From: Bacteroidota bacterium
Lineage (GTDB): Bacteria; Bacteroidota; Bacteroidia; Chitinophagales; Saprospiraceae
Assembly (NCBI GenBank): GCA_029781865.1
Contig: JAKOVW010000053.1
Coordinates: 62,001 to 126,000, forward strand
DNA: 64,000 bases
Direction of reading: 5' to 3'
Positions 51,577 through 60,613 of this stretch are shown here, piece after piece; position 1 is the first letter of the stretch; each line of letters starts with the position of its first letter. The notes below the pieces were generated by a model. The model searched no databases, was not told the DNA's origin, and worked only from the letters and a program-made list of their open reading frames with translations. The translations under genes and the position numbers were made by a program.

Positions 51577-52797
51577 ATGTCAATTCATAAAGTATATCTG
51601 GACAATAATGCCACTACTCCCTGCGATCCAAGAGTGGTGGAAGCAATGCTGCCTTACTTCTTTGAGCATCCGGGAAACGCAGCGAGCAGGAGCCATCCCT
51701 TTGGCTGGGAGGCAGAATCTGCCGTAGATATTGGACGTCAGCGCATTGCAAATTTGATAGGAGCTGATGAGAAAGAAATCATATTTACCTCAGGTGCCAC
51801 AGAATCAGATAATCTTGCCCTAAAAGGAGTGTATGATATGTATAGCAGAAAAGGGCACCATATCATAACCACTACAACTGAACATAAAGCCGTTTTAGAT
51901 ACCTGCAAAGCCCTGGAGAAAAAAGGAGCTGAAATCACATATCTAAAAGTGGCTTCAGATGGCTTGATCGACCTTGCAGAACTTGAAGCTGCAATCAGAC
52001 CGGATACCATTTTGGTTTCAATTATGTGGGCTAATAACGAAACCGGGGTGATACAACCCATGAAAGAAATTGGCGCTATTTGTGCAAAACATGGTGTATT
52101 ATTCATGAGTGATGCCACCCAGGCGGTCGGTAAAATCCCAGTGAATCCACGTGAAATGGGAGTTCATTTAATGGCTTTTAGTGCACATAAAATGTACGGA
52201 CCAAAAGGGGTAGGCGCTTTATATGTGAGCAGAAAGGATCCCAGAGTAAAAGTAACTGCCCAGATGGATGGCGGTGGACATGAACGTGGGATGAGAAGTG
52301 GAACTTTAAACGTCCCTGGAATTGTTGGATTCGGCATGGCAGCTGAGATTGCCAAAAACGAAATGCAAAAAGATGCAGATCGCCTGCGTAAATTGAGAGA
52401 CAAATTAGAATCCAGGCTTAAAAGTGAGCTGGAAGAAGTCTATATCAACGGAAATACAGACCACCGGATGCCTCATGTTACCAATATGTCATTCAAACAT
52501 GTGGAGGGTGAAGGATTAATGATGACGTTTAACCAGGACATTGCTCTTTCTTCCGGTTCGGCTTGCACTTCCGCTTCGCTGGAGCCAAGTTATGTGCTGG
52601 TTGCATTAGGGCTTGGCGATGATCTGGCCCATTCTTCATTGCGTTTTTCACTGGGTAGATTTACAACTGAAGAAGACATAGATTTTACCATCGAAGCAAT
52701 TAAGAAAGGGGTGAATCACATGCGTGATTTGTCGCCAATATGGGAAATGTATAAAGAAGGCGTGGATTTGGACAAGGTTGTTTGGTCAGAGCACTAG
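51577..52797 (+). CDS. iscS: Cysteine desulfurase IscS
   Basis: The 406-residue PLP enzyme has [22 protein letters not shown], the PLP lysine Lys205 in [15 protein letters not shown] and the persulfide Cys330 in [10 protein letters not shown]. It takes sulfur from cysteine for Fe-S clusters and, with MnmA, for tRNA thiolation. It is the first gene of the isc cluster. iscU follows after 143 bp with its own promoter. No iscR regulator precedes it. Confidence 0.95.
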   Translation: MSIHKVYLDNNATTPCDPRVVEAMLPYFFEHPGNAASRSHPFGWEAESAVDIGRQRIANLIGADEKEIIFTSGATESDNLALKGVYDMYSRKGHHIITTTTEHKAVLDTCKALEKKGAEITYLKVASDGLIDLAELEAAIRPDTILVSIMWANNETGVIQPMKEIGAICAKHGVLFMSDATQAVGKIPVNPREMGVHLMAFSAHKMYGPKGVGALYVSRKDPRVKVTAQMDGGGHERGMRSGTLNVPGIVGFGMAAEIAKNEMQKDADRLRKLRDKLESRLKSELEEVYINGNTDHRMPHVTNMSFKHVEGEGLMMTFNQDIALSSGSACTSASLEPSYVLVALGLGDDLAHSSLRFSLGRFTTEEDIDFTIEAIKKGVNHMRDLSPIWEMYKEGVDLDKVVWSEH

Positions 52798-52800
52798 GAT

Positions 52801-52835
52801 AAGTTAAGAGTTGCGAATTATGAGTAATGAGTTGG
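52801..52835. repeat. Degenerate heptamer array abutting the iscU promoter
   Basis: Five 7-bp units in phase: AAGTTAA, GAGTTGC, GAATTAT, GAGTAAT, GAGTTGG, followed at once by the -7 box TAACTTTG. The unit GAGTTAT is close to the GAGTTAG of the array at 1721. Confidence 0.6.
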
Positions 52836-52843
52836 TAACTTTG
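52811..52843 (+). promoter_or_regulatory. Promoter of iscU
   Basis: TTG (52811-52813), 22 bp, then TAACTTTG (52836-52843) fit the Bacteroidota promoter. The TTG belongs to a unit of the heptamer array. The leader to the iscU ATG would be about 90 nt. Confidence 0.55.
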
Positions 52844-52940
52844 CAAATCGATACCATTAAACTCATGAGGTGTTGAAAAGCTCATCCAGAACCAAATTAA
52901 CATAGAACATTAAAAATTGAACAAATAACAACTAAACAAA

Positions 52941-53330
52941 ATGGCATATTCAGAAAAAGTATTGGATCATTTTAAGAATCCGAAAAATGTAGGCACCATG
53001 GATAAAAACGACCTTTCCGTAGGCACTGGTTTGGTGGGTGCGCCGGAATGTGGAGATGTCATGAGACTACAAATTAAAGTAGATCCTTCTTCAGGCAAAA
53101 TAGAAGATGCGAAATTTAAAACTTTTGGTTGCGGATCTGCAATTGCCTCTTCTTCCCTGGCCACAGAATGGCTTAAAGGAAAGACTTTGAATGAAGCAAT
53201 GAGTATTGACAACATGGATATCGTTGAAGAACTTGCATTGCCTCCGGTAAAAATTCATTGCTCTGTTTTAGCAGAGGATGCAATTAAATCTGCCATTAAA
53301 GATTACAAAACAAAGAACCATATTGAATAA
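52941..53330 (+). CDS. iscU: Iron-sulfur cluster scaffold IscU
   Basis: The 129-residue scaffold has the three cluster cysteines Cys37 (APECGD, with Asp39), Cys64 (GCGSAIASSS) and Cys107 (KIHCSVLAEDA). It also has LPPVK (100-104), the motif bound by the HscA chaperone. Its stop is directly followed by the iscA ATG. It works with IscS and with HscB, encoded convergently at 55084; HscA itself is not in the window. Confidence 0.96.
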   Translation: MAYSEKVLDHFKNPKNVGTMDKNDLSVGTGLVGAPECGDVMRLQIKVDPSSGKIEDAKFKTFGCGSAIASSSLATEWLKGKTLNEAMSIDNMDIVEELALPPVKIHCSVLAEDAIKSAIKDYKTKNHIE

Positions 53331-53657
53331 ATGATTTTTATTGCTGATACCGCCAAAGAAAAGATTGAGCAACTCCGGAAAGAAGCCGGAATTGGTGAGA
53401 ATCATTTTATCCGTGTTTCTGTAACAAGCGGAGGTTGCAGCGGATTGAGTTACAACATGGATTTCGACGATGAAACAAAACCTAATGATCAGGTTTTCGA
53501 AGACAAAGGAGAAAAAATTGTAACGGATCTCAAATCGTTTTTATATCTATTCAATTCCACACTGGAATTTTCAGGTGGACTCCAGGGAAAAGGTTTTTAT
53601 TTTAATAATCCCAATGCATCACGCACCTGCGGATGCGGAGAAAGTTTTGCGGTTTAA
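53331..53657 (+). CDS. iscA: A-type iron-sulfur carrier IscA
   Basis: The 108-residue protein has the conserved cysteines Cys36 (GGCSG), Cys100 and Cys102 (TCGCGESF). It begins immediately at the end of iscU and is surely co-translated. It transfers clusters from IscU to targets. Confidence 0.94.
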   Translation: MIFIADTAKEKIEQLRKEAGIGENHFIRVSVTSGGCSGLSYNMDFDDETKPNDQVFEDKGEKIVTDLKSFLYLFNSTLEFSGGLQGKGFYFNNPNASRTCGCGESFAV

Positions 53658-53724
53658 ACTATTATCCACTATTCATTTCAAAAATTCTAACTTTAAACCA
53701 GTTTAAACTGACATTGAACTGGTA

Positions 53725-55032
53725 TTGAAAGAAAATAAATTTTCAATCTATTTTCCTGGAATCTACATTTTGTTAATTGGATTTCAGAAACCGACTTTGC
53801 TTCCATGGTTTGCAGGCAAGATCCAGGCATCCGATCTCTGGTTTCTGGTTATGTCATTTTATATTGCTATTCATAAATCCGAATTTGTTCCAATATTTGG
53901 CAGGTTGATGCGTGATCGTAAAATAAAATGGTTCTATTTGACCGGATTGCTTTTTTTGCTGACCAATGGCATTTCCGTACTAAATTCTTATTCGCAACCG
54001 GGATTCATTGAATGGGTGGGACGGGCATATCTTCTGATCATGTCTATGGTGATGTTGTTATTTTTATACCAGTTGAAATCAGAAAACAGTAACCGGCAGA
54101 TCTTCGGGATTGCCCATATTTTCGGAATCAGCTTATCACTCATTGGAATTATTGGATGGTTTTTAAGTGTAGCCGGTTACCATAACGAAACAACTCAAAT
54201 TTATCTGAACTATCCGTATTTCGGAGATACACATCGATTAAAAGCCTTTACTACCACGCCATCCATGTACATTTCGATGATCACGATTTGTATCGTTTTT
54301 TGCTTTTGCAATTACTTGTTTTACCAGGCACGCAAAATATATTTACTCTATTTAAGTTTATTCATATTGTCTGCATTGCTTGCCTTCACCAAATCGTTTT
54401 TATTCATTGTTGCAGCTCTATGCGTTTTACTTTTATATAAATACATCAGGAAGCCTGTTTGGCTTTTCATGCTATTTATTACATTTATGTTCCTTCATGT
54501 TGCGGTCACTCATTTTATAGTGATTTCAAATTCCAAAGCTGGCGATCCTAAGTTAACAGAAAGTCCATACACTTCCAATGAAATCCTGCTCACGACAAAC
54601 CATTTCTCAATTATCGGAACCTGTTATTATACTTTTAAAAAGACAGCATGGCATTTGTTCGCAGAGTATCCGTTAAGCGGTGTCGGGTTGGGAAATTACC
54701 ATGGAGAAGTTTTAAAATTACAGGAGGAAGGTCTTTATCCAAAAAACCTTCCCGCATTTGATCCACATTCTACTTTTTTGGGAGCACTTGCAGTTAGCGG
54801 CTTGATTGGGTTTATTGGGTTGATCTTGTTGGGCTTCAGCATTTTTTATGCTTTTATAAAATCCAATGTCATGAAAGATCCATTGACATTTTCACTTCTA
54901 CTGCTTTTTGGTATTATGATTGCTGAAGGTATTTCGATGGATATCCTGAATTTCAGACATTATTGGGTGCTTATTGCATTGATCGTTTTTCAGTGCTCAA
55001 ATTTAAAAATCAATGAAACAGTTGCAGAATAA
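53725..55032 (+). CDS. O-antigen ligase/polymerase-like membrane protein, probable TTG start
   Basis: The 435-residue protein has about ten membrane segments. A large periplasmic loop is followed by the Wzy_C/WaaL-type motif YPLSGVGLGNYHGE and FDPHSTFLGALAVSGLIGFIGL. Such enzymes join or polymerise surface polysaccharide. The frame opens after a TAA at 53704-53706 and the first plausible start is TTG at 53725; the first ATG would remove a membrane segment. It is 67 bp after iscA. No other glycan genes are adjacent, so its acceptor is unknown. Confidence 0.8.
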   Translation: MKENKFSIYFPGIYILLIGFQKPTLLPWFAGKIQASDLWFLVMSFYIAIHKSEFVPIFGRLMRDRKIKWFYLTGLLFLLTNGISVLNSYSQPGFIEWVGRAYLLIMSMVMLLFLYQLKSENSNRQIFGIAHIFGISLSLIGIIGWFLSVAGYHNETTQIYLNYPYFGDTHRLKAFTTTPSMYISMITICIVFCFCNYLFYQARKIYLLYLSLFILSALLAFTKSFLFIVAALCVLLLYKYIRKPVWLFMLFITFMFLHVAVTHFIVISNSKAGDPKLTESPYTSNEILLTTNHFSIIGTCYYTFKKTAWHLFAEYPLSGVGLGNYHGEVLKLQEEGLYPKNLPAFDPHSTFLGALAVSGLIGFIGLILLGFSIFYAFIKSNVMKDPLTFSLLLLFGIMIAEGISMDILNFRHYWVLIALIVFQCSNLKINETVAE

Positions 55033-55083
55033 TAACTGGTAGTTATTATTTCATTGCAACAAATTCATTAAGACTCTTTCTTT

Positions 55084-55599
55084 TTAAAACTCAACAGTTC
55101 CACCTTCCAAAGCCTGCTTAAGTCTTTTAAAATATTTCAGTTTAAAATAGTACACGGTCAGCACATCGAAAACGGAATCACTCCGGTCACCGCTATCAAA
55201 AGCCTTTATTTGCGAAATTGCATCATCCAACGCTTTTTGTTCCAAGGCTTTCAATTCAACTTTGAATTTTTCCAATTGCGTGGAGTCAACATCCAAGCGT
55301 GCATCATTCACTTGCTCATGAAAATCCATCATTTCCATCAGGAAATCCTGAGATAACAAAGCGTGATTCTCCTGGATAGGCCCCTTGGTATTTTCAATAA
55401 TATATTTCAATCTGCTTAATGGATCCAACAAAGTCTGATAGGCCTGGTTGTTATATGCTGTCAGAAATACGCTTTCATCTTTATCATCAGCATTAAAATC
55501 CGGATGAACCTTTCTGCTTTTTTCATAATATTTCTTTCTCAACTCACTAAGATCAAGTTGAAAAGCCGGATTTATTTCAAAATACTCGAAGTAATTCAT
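55084..55599 (-). CDS. hscB: Fe-S assembly co-chaperone HscB
   Basis: The 171-residue protein has an N-terminal J domain with HPD at residues 32-34 (KVHPDFN) and the C-terminal HscB oligomerisation helices (SQDFLMEMMDFHEQVNDARL). It brings IscU to HscA. It is convergent with the iscS-iscU-iscA group, so the isc system is split. A perfect GCTGTAG array starts 15 bp upstream of its start codon, where the leader or promoter should be. Confidence 0.93.
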   Translation of the reverse strand: MNYFEYFEINPAFQLDLSELRKKYYEKSRKVHPDFNADDKDESVFLTAYNNQAYQTLLDPLSRLKYIIENTKGPIQENHALLSQDFLMEMMDFHEQVNDARLDVDSTQLEKFKVELKALEQKALDDAISQIKAFDSGDRSDSVFDVLTVYYFKLKYFKRLKQALEGGTVEF

Positions 55600-55613
55600 T
55601 GTTTAGAATGCGA

Positions 55614-55669
55614 GCTGTAGGCTGTAGGCTGTAGGCTGTAGGCTGTAGGCTGTAGGCTGTAGGCTGTAA
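55614..55669. repeat. Tandem heptamer array, 7 x GCTGTAG plus one variant
   Basis: Seven exact GCTGTAG units (55614-55662) are followed by GCTGTAA. The array lies 15 bp upstream of the hscB start codon and between hscB and rseP, both on the minus strand. Confidence 0.95.
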
Positions 55670-55782
55670 AAAAATAAAATTGGAGATATAAAAGTTCAAA
55701 TGTTGAAACTTTAATTTTTATAATGAACCGTAATTTCAATTGATTATTTGGGAATATATTCAACGGTTCAGGAACCTTTGAT

Positions 55783-57117
55783 TTATTTACTCATTCCTCT
55801 GAACACATCAAGTCCATTCGCATAGATCATCAAAGCAATCAGCAAGATAAAACCAATCATGGTAGCTTTTTCCACTACTTTATCAGGTACTTTTTTTCCA
55901 GTAATTACTTCAATAAGTAAAAACACAACATAACCTCCATCGAGAGCCGGTATCGGCAACAAATTCATGAAACCTAGGATGATGGATAAAATTGCAGTCA
56001 TTCTCCAAAATGCGATCCAATCCCAGCTGGGAGGAAACATATTGGTGATTGAGGCAAATCCACCTAAGGAATCTTTTGCTTTGATACTACCGGCAAACAT
56101 TTGCTTGAATGCTTTCAGCTGACCGGTAAGTAAATCCCATCCAGTCGCGACACCAGCAGGCAGAGATTCTAAGAAACTGAATTTCTCCATCTGAATATTG
56201 ACATAGTGTTGTGCAGGTTGCCATTGAATACCAATCATCCCCTTATCATTGCTTACCAAATCAATTTGCAGGCTATCCATTCCTCTTTTGATTCCCAGGG
56301 TAAACGGAGTGTTGATTTTACCATTTAGTTTTTTTCTGACTTCGTGCTGATATGCAACAGGCTCACCGTTTACAGAAATAAACTGATCTCCTTCCTTTAT
56401 ACCCTTTTCGATTGCAGGATTCGCATTTACTTTAGCCACTTCTGCAGGAAGTCTGATAGACCATAACTCCGCTGATTTTGTTTCGGGCTTAGTCAATAAA
56501 CCAATATACACCGGGTCAATTTTTACGATTTGATCCTGACCATTTCGCATGACATGTATTTCACTTGCATTGTCGAGAACGATCGATTTTAAAATAACAT
56601 TACGGTCAAATTTATCCATCGTTTGATTTCCGATTTTGACAATCTGATCACCATCGCGAAAACCCATTTCATAAGCCAGACTATCTACAGCTATTCCATA
56701 TTTCAATTCTTTGGTTGGTAAAAATTCCTTACCATTCACCCAAATAAGCATTGCAAAAACCAGGAACCCAAAAACAAAATTCACCGTGACACCACCAATC
56801 ATGATGATAAGTCTTTGCCATGCCGGTTTCGATCTGAATTCCCAGGGCTGGGGTTCAGAATTTAATTGATCCATATCAAAACTTTCATCAACCATTCCGG
56901 CAATTTTCACATAACCACCGAGCGGAAGCCAACCTAGTCCATATTCTGTTTCCCCGATTTTTTTCTTTACCAAAGAGAACCATGGATTAAAAAATAAATA
57001 AAATTTTTCGACCCTGGTTTTAAACCATTTGGCCGGAAAAAAATGTCCGCATTCGTGAATAATCACGAGTATGGTAAGACTTAATAATAACTGACAAATC
57101 TTTATAATTAATTCCAT
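55783..57117 (-). CDS. rseP: RseP-like site-2 zinc metalloprotease
   Basis: The 444-residue membrane protease has HECGH (His21, Glu22, His25) in its first membrane segment, two PDZ-like domains in the middle (LAYEMGFRDGDQIVKIGNQ; AIEKGIKEGDQFISVNG) and the third zinc ligand in NLLPIPALDGG (Asp393). It cleaves transmembrane anti-sigma factors or signal-peptide remnants in the inner membrane. The usual HExxH context HELGH has Cys in place of Leu. Confidence 0.93.
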   Translation of the reverse strand: MELIIKICQLLLSLTILVIIHECGHFFPAKWFKTRVEKFYLFFNPWFSLVKKKIGETEYGLGWLPLGGYVKIAGMVDESFDMDQLNSEPQPWEFRSKPAWQRLIIMIGGVTVNFVFGFLVFAMLIWVNGKEFLPTKELKYGIAVDSLAYEMGFRDGDQIVKIGNQTMDKFDRNVILKSIVLDNASEIHVMRNGQDQIVKIDPVYIGLLTKPETKSAELWSIRLPAEVAKVNANPAIEKGIKEGDQFISVNGEPVAYQHEVRKKLNGKINTPFTLGIKRGMDSLQIDLVSNDKGMIGIQWQPAQHYVNIQMEKFSFLESLPAGVATGWDLLTGQLKAFKQMFAGSIKAKDSLGGFASITNMFPPSWDWIAFWRMTAILSIILGFMNLLPIPALDGGYVVFLLIEVITGKKVPDKVVEKATMIGFILLIALMIYANGLDVFRGMSK

Positions 57118-57259
57118 TATTTCATTTTAAACTGAATAAACGCAATGCCTTTCAAAATGTTTTTTAAAAATAGTTTAAGCTAATCTGAGATCACTGCTCC
57201 GCAAGCGGTATCCAAACACATAGATCAAATTGCATCCTTTTTTAAATCCGGACATATGC

Positions 57260-58942
57260 TCATTTCCCTTCTTTTACCTCTTCCGCTTTTTTAATTAAAA
57301 TATCCCTTCCTTTCAATTTCATATTCTTGCTGCTGCAGAGTTTGGCAGCACTTTCTGCATCGGTCATAAAAAAAGAAAACGTGTTTTTCATATCAATATC
57401 CCGAATTGCTCTTCCACTCACTTTTGTAAATTTAAAGATGACATCTCTGACTTCATCATACTTCAGATTGTCTTTACGGCCCAGATTTACGAATAACCTG
57501 ACATTATTTGTTGACACTCTCTTCTCAGAACCTCTCGTAGTTCTGGATGATCTGGATCCTCGTGAATTTCGGTCATCTCCACGGCTTTCCATCGATGAAG
57601 ACAATTTCCATTTTTCTTCCACATTCACATCAGGCATATTCAGATATCCCTCGGAAAACTTCTTGATTTCGGATTGTAGAATTAATTCCACCAACTGCTC
57701 TTTGCTTAATTGCATCAGAGGCCATACCCATTCATTTTTTATTTTAATTTTCTTTTCTTCATGCTCACTTTGCAGCTTCAGTTGTTCGACAAAGTTCAGT
57801 ATCCTGGATTCATACACTTCGTCTGCTTTCGGTATAAAATATCTTTCGAAGCTTAACTTCGCCATCTTTTCAATCCGGTGAAGTTTATAGGCTTCCTTAA
57901 TATGTAAAAGCACTATTGAAAATCCTTTTTGACCGGCTCTCGCAGTCCGGCCGCTTCTGTGAGTATAATTTTCAATATCATCCGGCAAATGAAAATGAAT
58001 AATGTGAGTCAGGTTTTTTATATCGATACCCCGTGCAGCTACATCAGTGGCAAATAATACCTTAACTGTTTTCAATCGGAATTTATTCATCACTTTATCC
58101 CGCTGGTGTTGTTCCAGATCGCCATGAAGGCAATCTACCGGATAACCTTCTTTTAAGAGTATATCACTCATCAACTGTGTTTCGGCTTTGGTATTGCAAA
58201 ACACGATACCATAAAAATCCCTGTGATAATCTATGATTCTCTTTAATGCCAAAACTTTATCCTTTGCATGAACCACGGCGTATTGATGTGTAATATTTGC
58301 AGCAACCAGGTTTTTGCGACCTACGGTTACTTCTTGCGGGTTGTGTAAAAATCGACCGGCAATTTCTCGGATATCGGAAGACATTGTAGCTGAAAAAAGA
58401 GTCGTAAGTTTATCTTCAGGCGTATGAGCCAATATGGATTCCATATCTTCCCGGAAACCCATATTGAGCATTTCATCGGCTTCATCCAGGACAACGATAC
58501 CGACTTGCTCTATCAGAACCGCTTTTCTGTCAATCAGATCCATCAGGCGGCCCGGCGTAGCTACAACAATATGTACTGGTCTGCGCAGCTCTTTAATTTG
58601 CATTGAAATACTGGAGCCACCATACACGGCGAGTATCCGTACATCCTTCAGGTATTTTGCAAATTTTTTCAGATCTGAAGTAATTTGCATACAAAGTTCC
58701 CGGGTTGGTGCAATGATTAGCGCCTGAGTGTAATGCTGAGAGTAATCTATATTTTGCAAGATGGGTATTCCAAATGCAGCTGTTTTGCCCGTACCTGTTT
58801 GGGCCAGTGCAATGAGATCGGAAGACTTGTTAATAAGTAAGGGTATTACTTTTTGTTGGATTTCCGTAGGGTTGGTGAACTCGAGATCGGTCAATGCCTG
58901 CAAGATGGCAGGATCGAGTCCTAAACTATCAAATTGGATCAT
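57260..58942 (-). CDS. DEAD-box RNA helicase with DbpA-type RNA-binding domain
   Basis: The 560-residue protein has all helicase motifs: Q motif, AQTGTGKT, PTRELC, TPGRLMD, VLDEADEML, SAT, and HRSGRTARAG. A Ser/Arg-rich linker (near residue 455-475) leads to a C-terminal DbpA/RRM-like domain (VRLFVNLGRKDNLKYDEVRDVI). The layout is that of DeaD/CsdA, which unwinds rRNA and mRNA and matters in the cold. The RRM gene upstream is separated by a strong terminator. Confidence 0.94.
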   Translation of the reverse strand: MIQFDSLGLDPAILQALTDLEFTNPTEIQQKVIPLLINKSSDLIALAQTGTGKTAAFGIPILQNIDYSQHYTQALIIAPTRELCMQITSDLKKFAKYLKDVRILAVYGGSSISMQIKELRRPVHIVVATPGRLMDLIDRKAVLIEQVGIVVLDEADEMLNMGFREDMESILAHTPEDKLTTLFSATMSSDIREIAGRFLHNPQEVTVGRKNLVAANITHQYAVVHAKDKVLALKRIIDYHRDFYGIVFCNTKAETQLMSDILLKEGYPVDCLHGDLEQHQRDKVMNKFRLKTVKVLFATDVAARGIDIKNLTHIIHFHLPDDIENYTHRSGRTARAGQKGFSIVLLHIKEAYKLHRIEKMAKLSFERYFIPKADEVYESRILNFVEQLKLQSEHEEKKIKIKNEWVWPLMQLSKEQLVELILQSEIKKFSEGYLNMPDVNVEEKWKLSSSMESRGDDRNSRGSRSSRTTRGSEKRVSTNNVRLFVNLGRKDNLKYDEVRDVIFKFTKVSGRAIRDIDMKNTFSFFMTDAESAAKLCSSKNMKLKGRDILIKKAEEVKEGK

Positions 58943-58974
58943 AATACTTGAAGATAATAAAAAAAAACGTAATT

Positions 58975-59009
58975 CTAAAAAAATACCTGCCTTGAACGGG
59001 CAGGTATTT
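58975..59009 (-). terminator. Rho-independent terminator of the RRM gene
   Basis: AAATACCTGCC (58981-58991) pairs perfectly with GGCAGGTATTT (58999-59009) around a 7-nt loop. A T-rich run follows on the minus strand. It separates the RRM gene from the DEAD-box helicase gene. Confidence 0.88.
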
Positions 59010-59103
59010 AGTATTTCATCAAATAATTCTTTTACAAGCTAAAAATGATATACAGAAGCTGCAGTTCTTTTCTTTTGTAAAAAAAATGATTGAGGCATCC
59101 TAC

Positions 59104-59418
59104 TTAGAATCTTCTTCGAAAACGGTCGTTATCGCGTGAAGATGAAGAAGGACGGAAAGGCCTTTTTTCTTTTGGCGCAGGTGGTCTGGCTTCAGAAACT
59201 GAAATCGGTCTTTCTTTGATTGTCTTCTGATCCAGATTTGTGATGGCTTCTTTTGCCTCTTCATCGTTTGGCATTTCAACAAAAGCAAAACCTTTGCTTT
59301 TTCCGGACATCTTGTCCGTGATGATTTTCACTGAAGACACTTCACCAAATTCAGAAAACATGGCTTGGAGCTGGGCTTCCTTAACGGTATAGTCAAGGTT
59401 TCCTACATAAAGATTCAT
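59104..59418 (-). CDS. RRM-type single-domain RNA-binding protein
   Basis: The 104-residue protein has one RNA-recognition motif with RNP2 LYVGNL at the N-terminus and RNP1 KGFAFVEM near residue 43. An Arg/Phe/Ser-rich tail ends RFRRRF. Similar proteins in cyanobacteria and Bacteroidota are cold-inducible. A well-formed promoter and a leader of about 80 nt precede it, and a terminator follows, so it is a single-gene unit. The helicase gene downstream acts in the same field. Confidence 0.93.
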   Translation of the reverse strand: MNLYVGNLDYTVKEAQLQAMFSEFGEVSSVKIITDKMSGKSKGFAFVEMPNDEEAKEAITNLDQKTIKERPISVSEARPPAPKEKRPFRPSSSSRDNDRFRRRF

Positions 59419-59504
59419 TGCAAAAAATATTTAAAAATTAAGAAAAGATTTAGCGGGTGATAAAAATTTTGGGCTGTATATACTATTTTAAAAAGAATTT
59501 GAGG

Positions 59505-59535
59505 CAAAGTTACACAAATATTATTGAGAATCAAA
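59505..59535 (-). promoter_or_regulatory. Promoter of the RRM gene (TTTG-N19-TAACTTTG)
   Basis: On the minus strand TTTG (59535-59532), a 19-bp spacer and TAACTTTG (59512-59505) match the Bacteroidota -33/-7 pattern with ideal spacing. The predicted transcript has a leader of about 80 nt before the ATG at 59418. Confidence 0.72.
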
Positions 59536-59624
59536 GAATTCTATAAAATAATTTAACATATACAAGGGAATTGTAAAATTATTTTTTTATCCTAAAATTA
59601 AAGTTGTAATAGGTTGATTATAAA

Positions 59625-60314
59625 TCAATTGCCTGATTGAGGGCCATTATTAATGATTAAACTTATGCCGAAATGCCTGAATGATTCTTTTACAGAACCC
59701 GGTTCAGGAGCCAATTGCAAACCGGATTGTAATTTATCCAATCCAAAATCCTTCCAGGGCATAAAATAAAATGGCTGCAAGCTGATCTGGCAAGAATTAC
59801 TGGCCGGAAAATTGAGATTGATGTAAAACTGAGAACCGTATTGAGTTTCCCGTGACAGCAATAATTTATCAGAAGATCCAGTATGTTTTTCCTTAATATA
59901 TAATATATTCAAATCCAAGCTGGTACCGAAATGGATTCGCTCACCTCCTACTTCAACATTCAAACTATAGGTTTGTAAATTGAAAAACAATTCTTTTGTA
60001 TATGAACTGTTCGTTGCCGGTTGAAGGCCATCTGCTTTTGTATTGGCCAGCCTGTATTTCCAGTTGATACCTGCTGAAACACCCGTCCAGGACTGCCTGA
60101 AGCCAACAACAAATCCATTCAAAAACCGGATATCCTGAAAACCTGAAGACAACCATGGATTTTGTAATTTGTATCGATCTAAAAGCTGTTTGGTCTCACT
60201 GAGGTTAACAAAACCTAAACCATATCCGACCTGAAAATTAAGTTGCGCATTAATTTGAAATGAAAGCAGCCAGGCTGCCAAAAGCATGAAAATTCGGGGG
60301 GTATGAGTTTTCAT
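59625..60314 (-). CDS. Uncharacterised outer-membrane beta-barrel-like protein
   Basis: I do not recognise a family. The 229-residue product has a signal peptide (MLLAAWLLSFQINAQ, cleavage near residue 24). Alternating strands (FQVGYGLGFVNL, SAGINWKYRLAN, QFYINLNF) and a terminal FGISLIINN suggest a small outer-membrane barrel. A TATGTTTG box lies about 27 bp upstream. Confidence 0.65.
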   Translation of the reverse strand: MKTHTPRIFMLLAAWLLSFQINAQLNFQVGYGLGFVNLSETKQLLDRYKLQNPWLSSGFQDIRFLNGFVVGFRQSWTGVSAGINWKYRLANTKADGLQPATNSSYTKELFFNLQTYSLNVEVGGERIHFGTSLDLNILYIKEKHTGSSDKLLLSRETQYGSQFYINLNFPASNSCQISLQPFYFMPWKDFGLDKLQSGLQLAPEPGSVKESFRHFGISLIINNGPQSGN

Positions 60315-60340
60315 TACTCTGAACTAAAACCTTTAGACCA

Positions 60341-60348
60341 CAAACATA
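60341..60348 (-). promoter_or_regulatory. Candidate -7 box (TATGTTTG)
   Basis: The box fits TAnnTTTG, 27 bp upstream of the start at 60314. No -33 TTTG is visible. The remaining intergenic DNA up to 60613 shows no gene or repeat that I can support. Confidence 0.4.
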
Positions 60349-60613
60349 TTAAATTTTTGTCTAATATTATAATATTTATGAAGCAGTATGATTCTGAGTT
60401 GCAATTCGGCTCATTCCAGCTGAATGATGTTTAATAATCCTGTTTCAACGATTCACTTATCCCCTGCTCATTTTTTATATAGATCAGGCAATCCATAATC
60501 ATAGGATAAAACCTAGCCGTTTACGATATAAAAAACAATAGCCTGCATCCTCTTGCCTACAGTCTATTTTTCTATCTTGCATCAAATTAATTTCTCTTCA
60601 GACTTACACTGAT

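Noticed and set aside
57327-57881. 184-codon plus-strand open frame
   Set aside because: It is antisense to the DEAD-box helicase, whose motifs are intact, and its product is an unfamiliar Ser/Phe-rich sequence.
60539-60580. Possible further octamer array upstream of the TMTC-like gene
   Set aside because: GCCTGCAT, CCTCTTGC and CTACAGTC do not keep a common unit; the periodicity is too weak.
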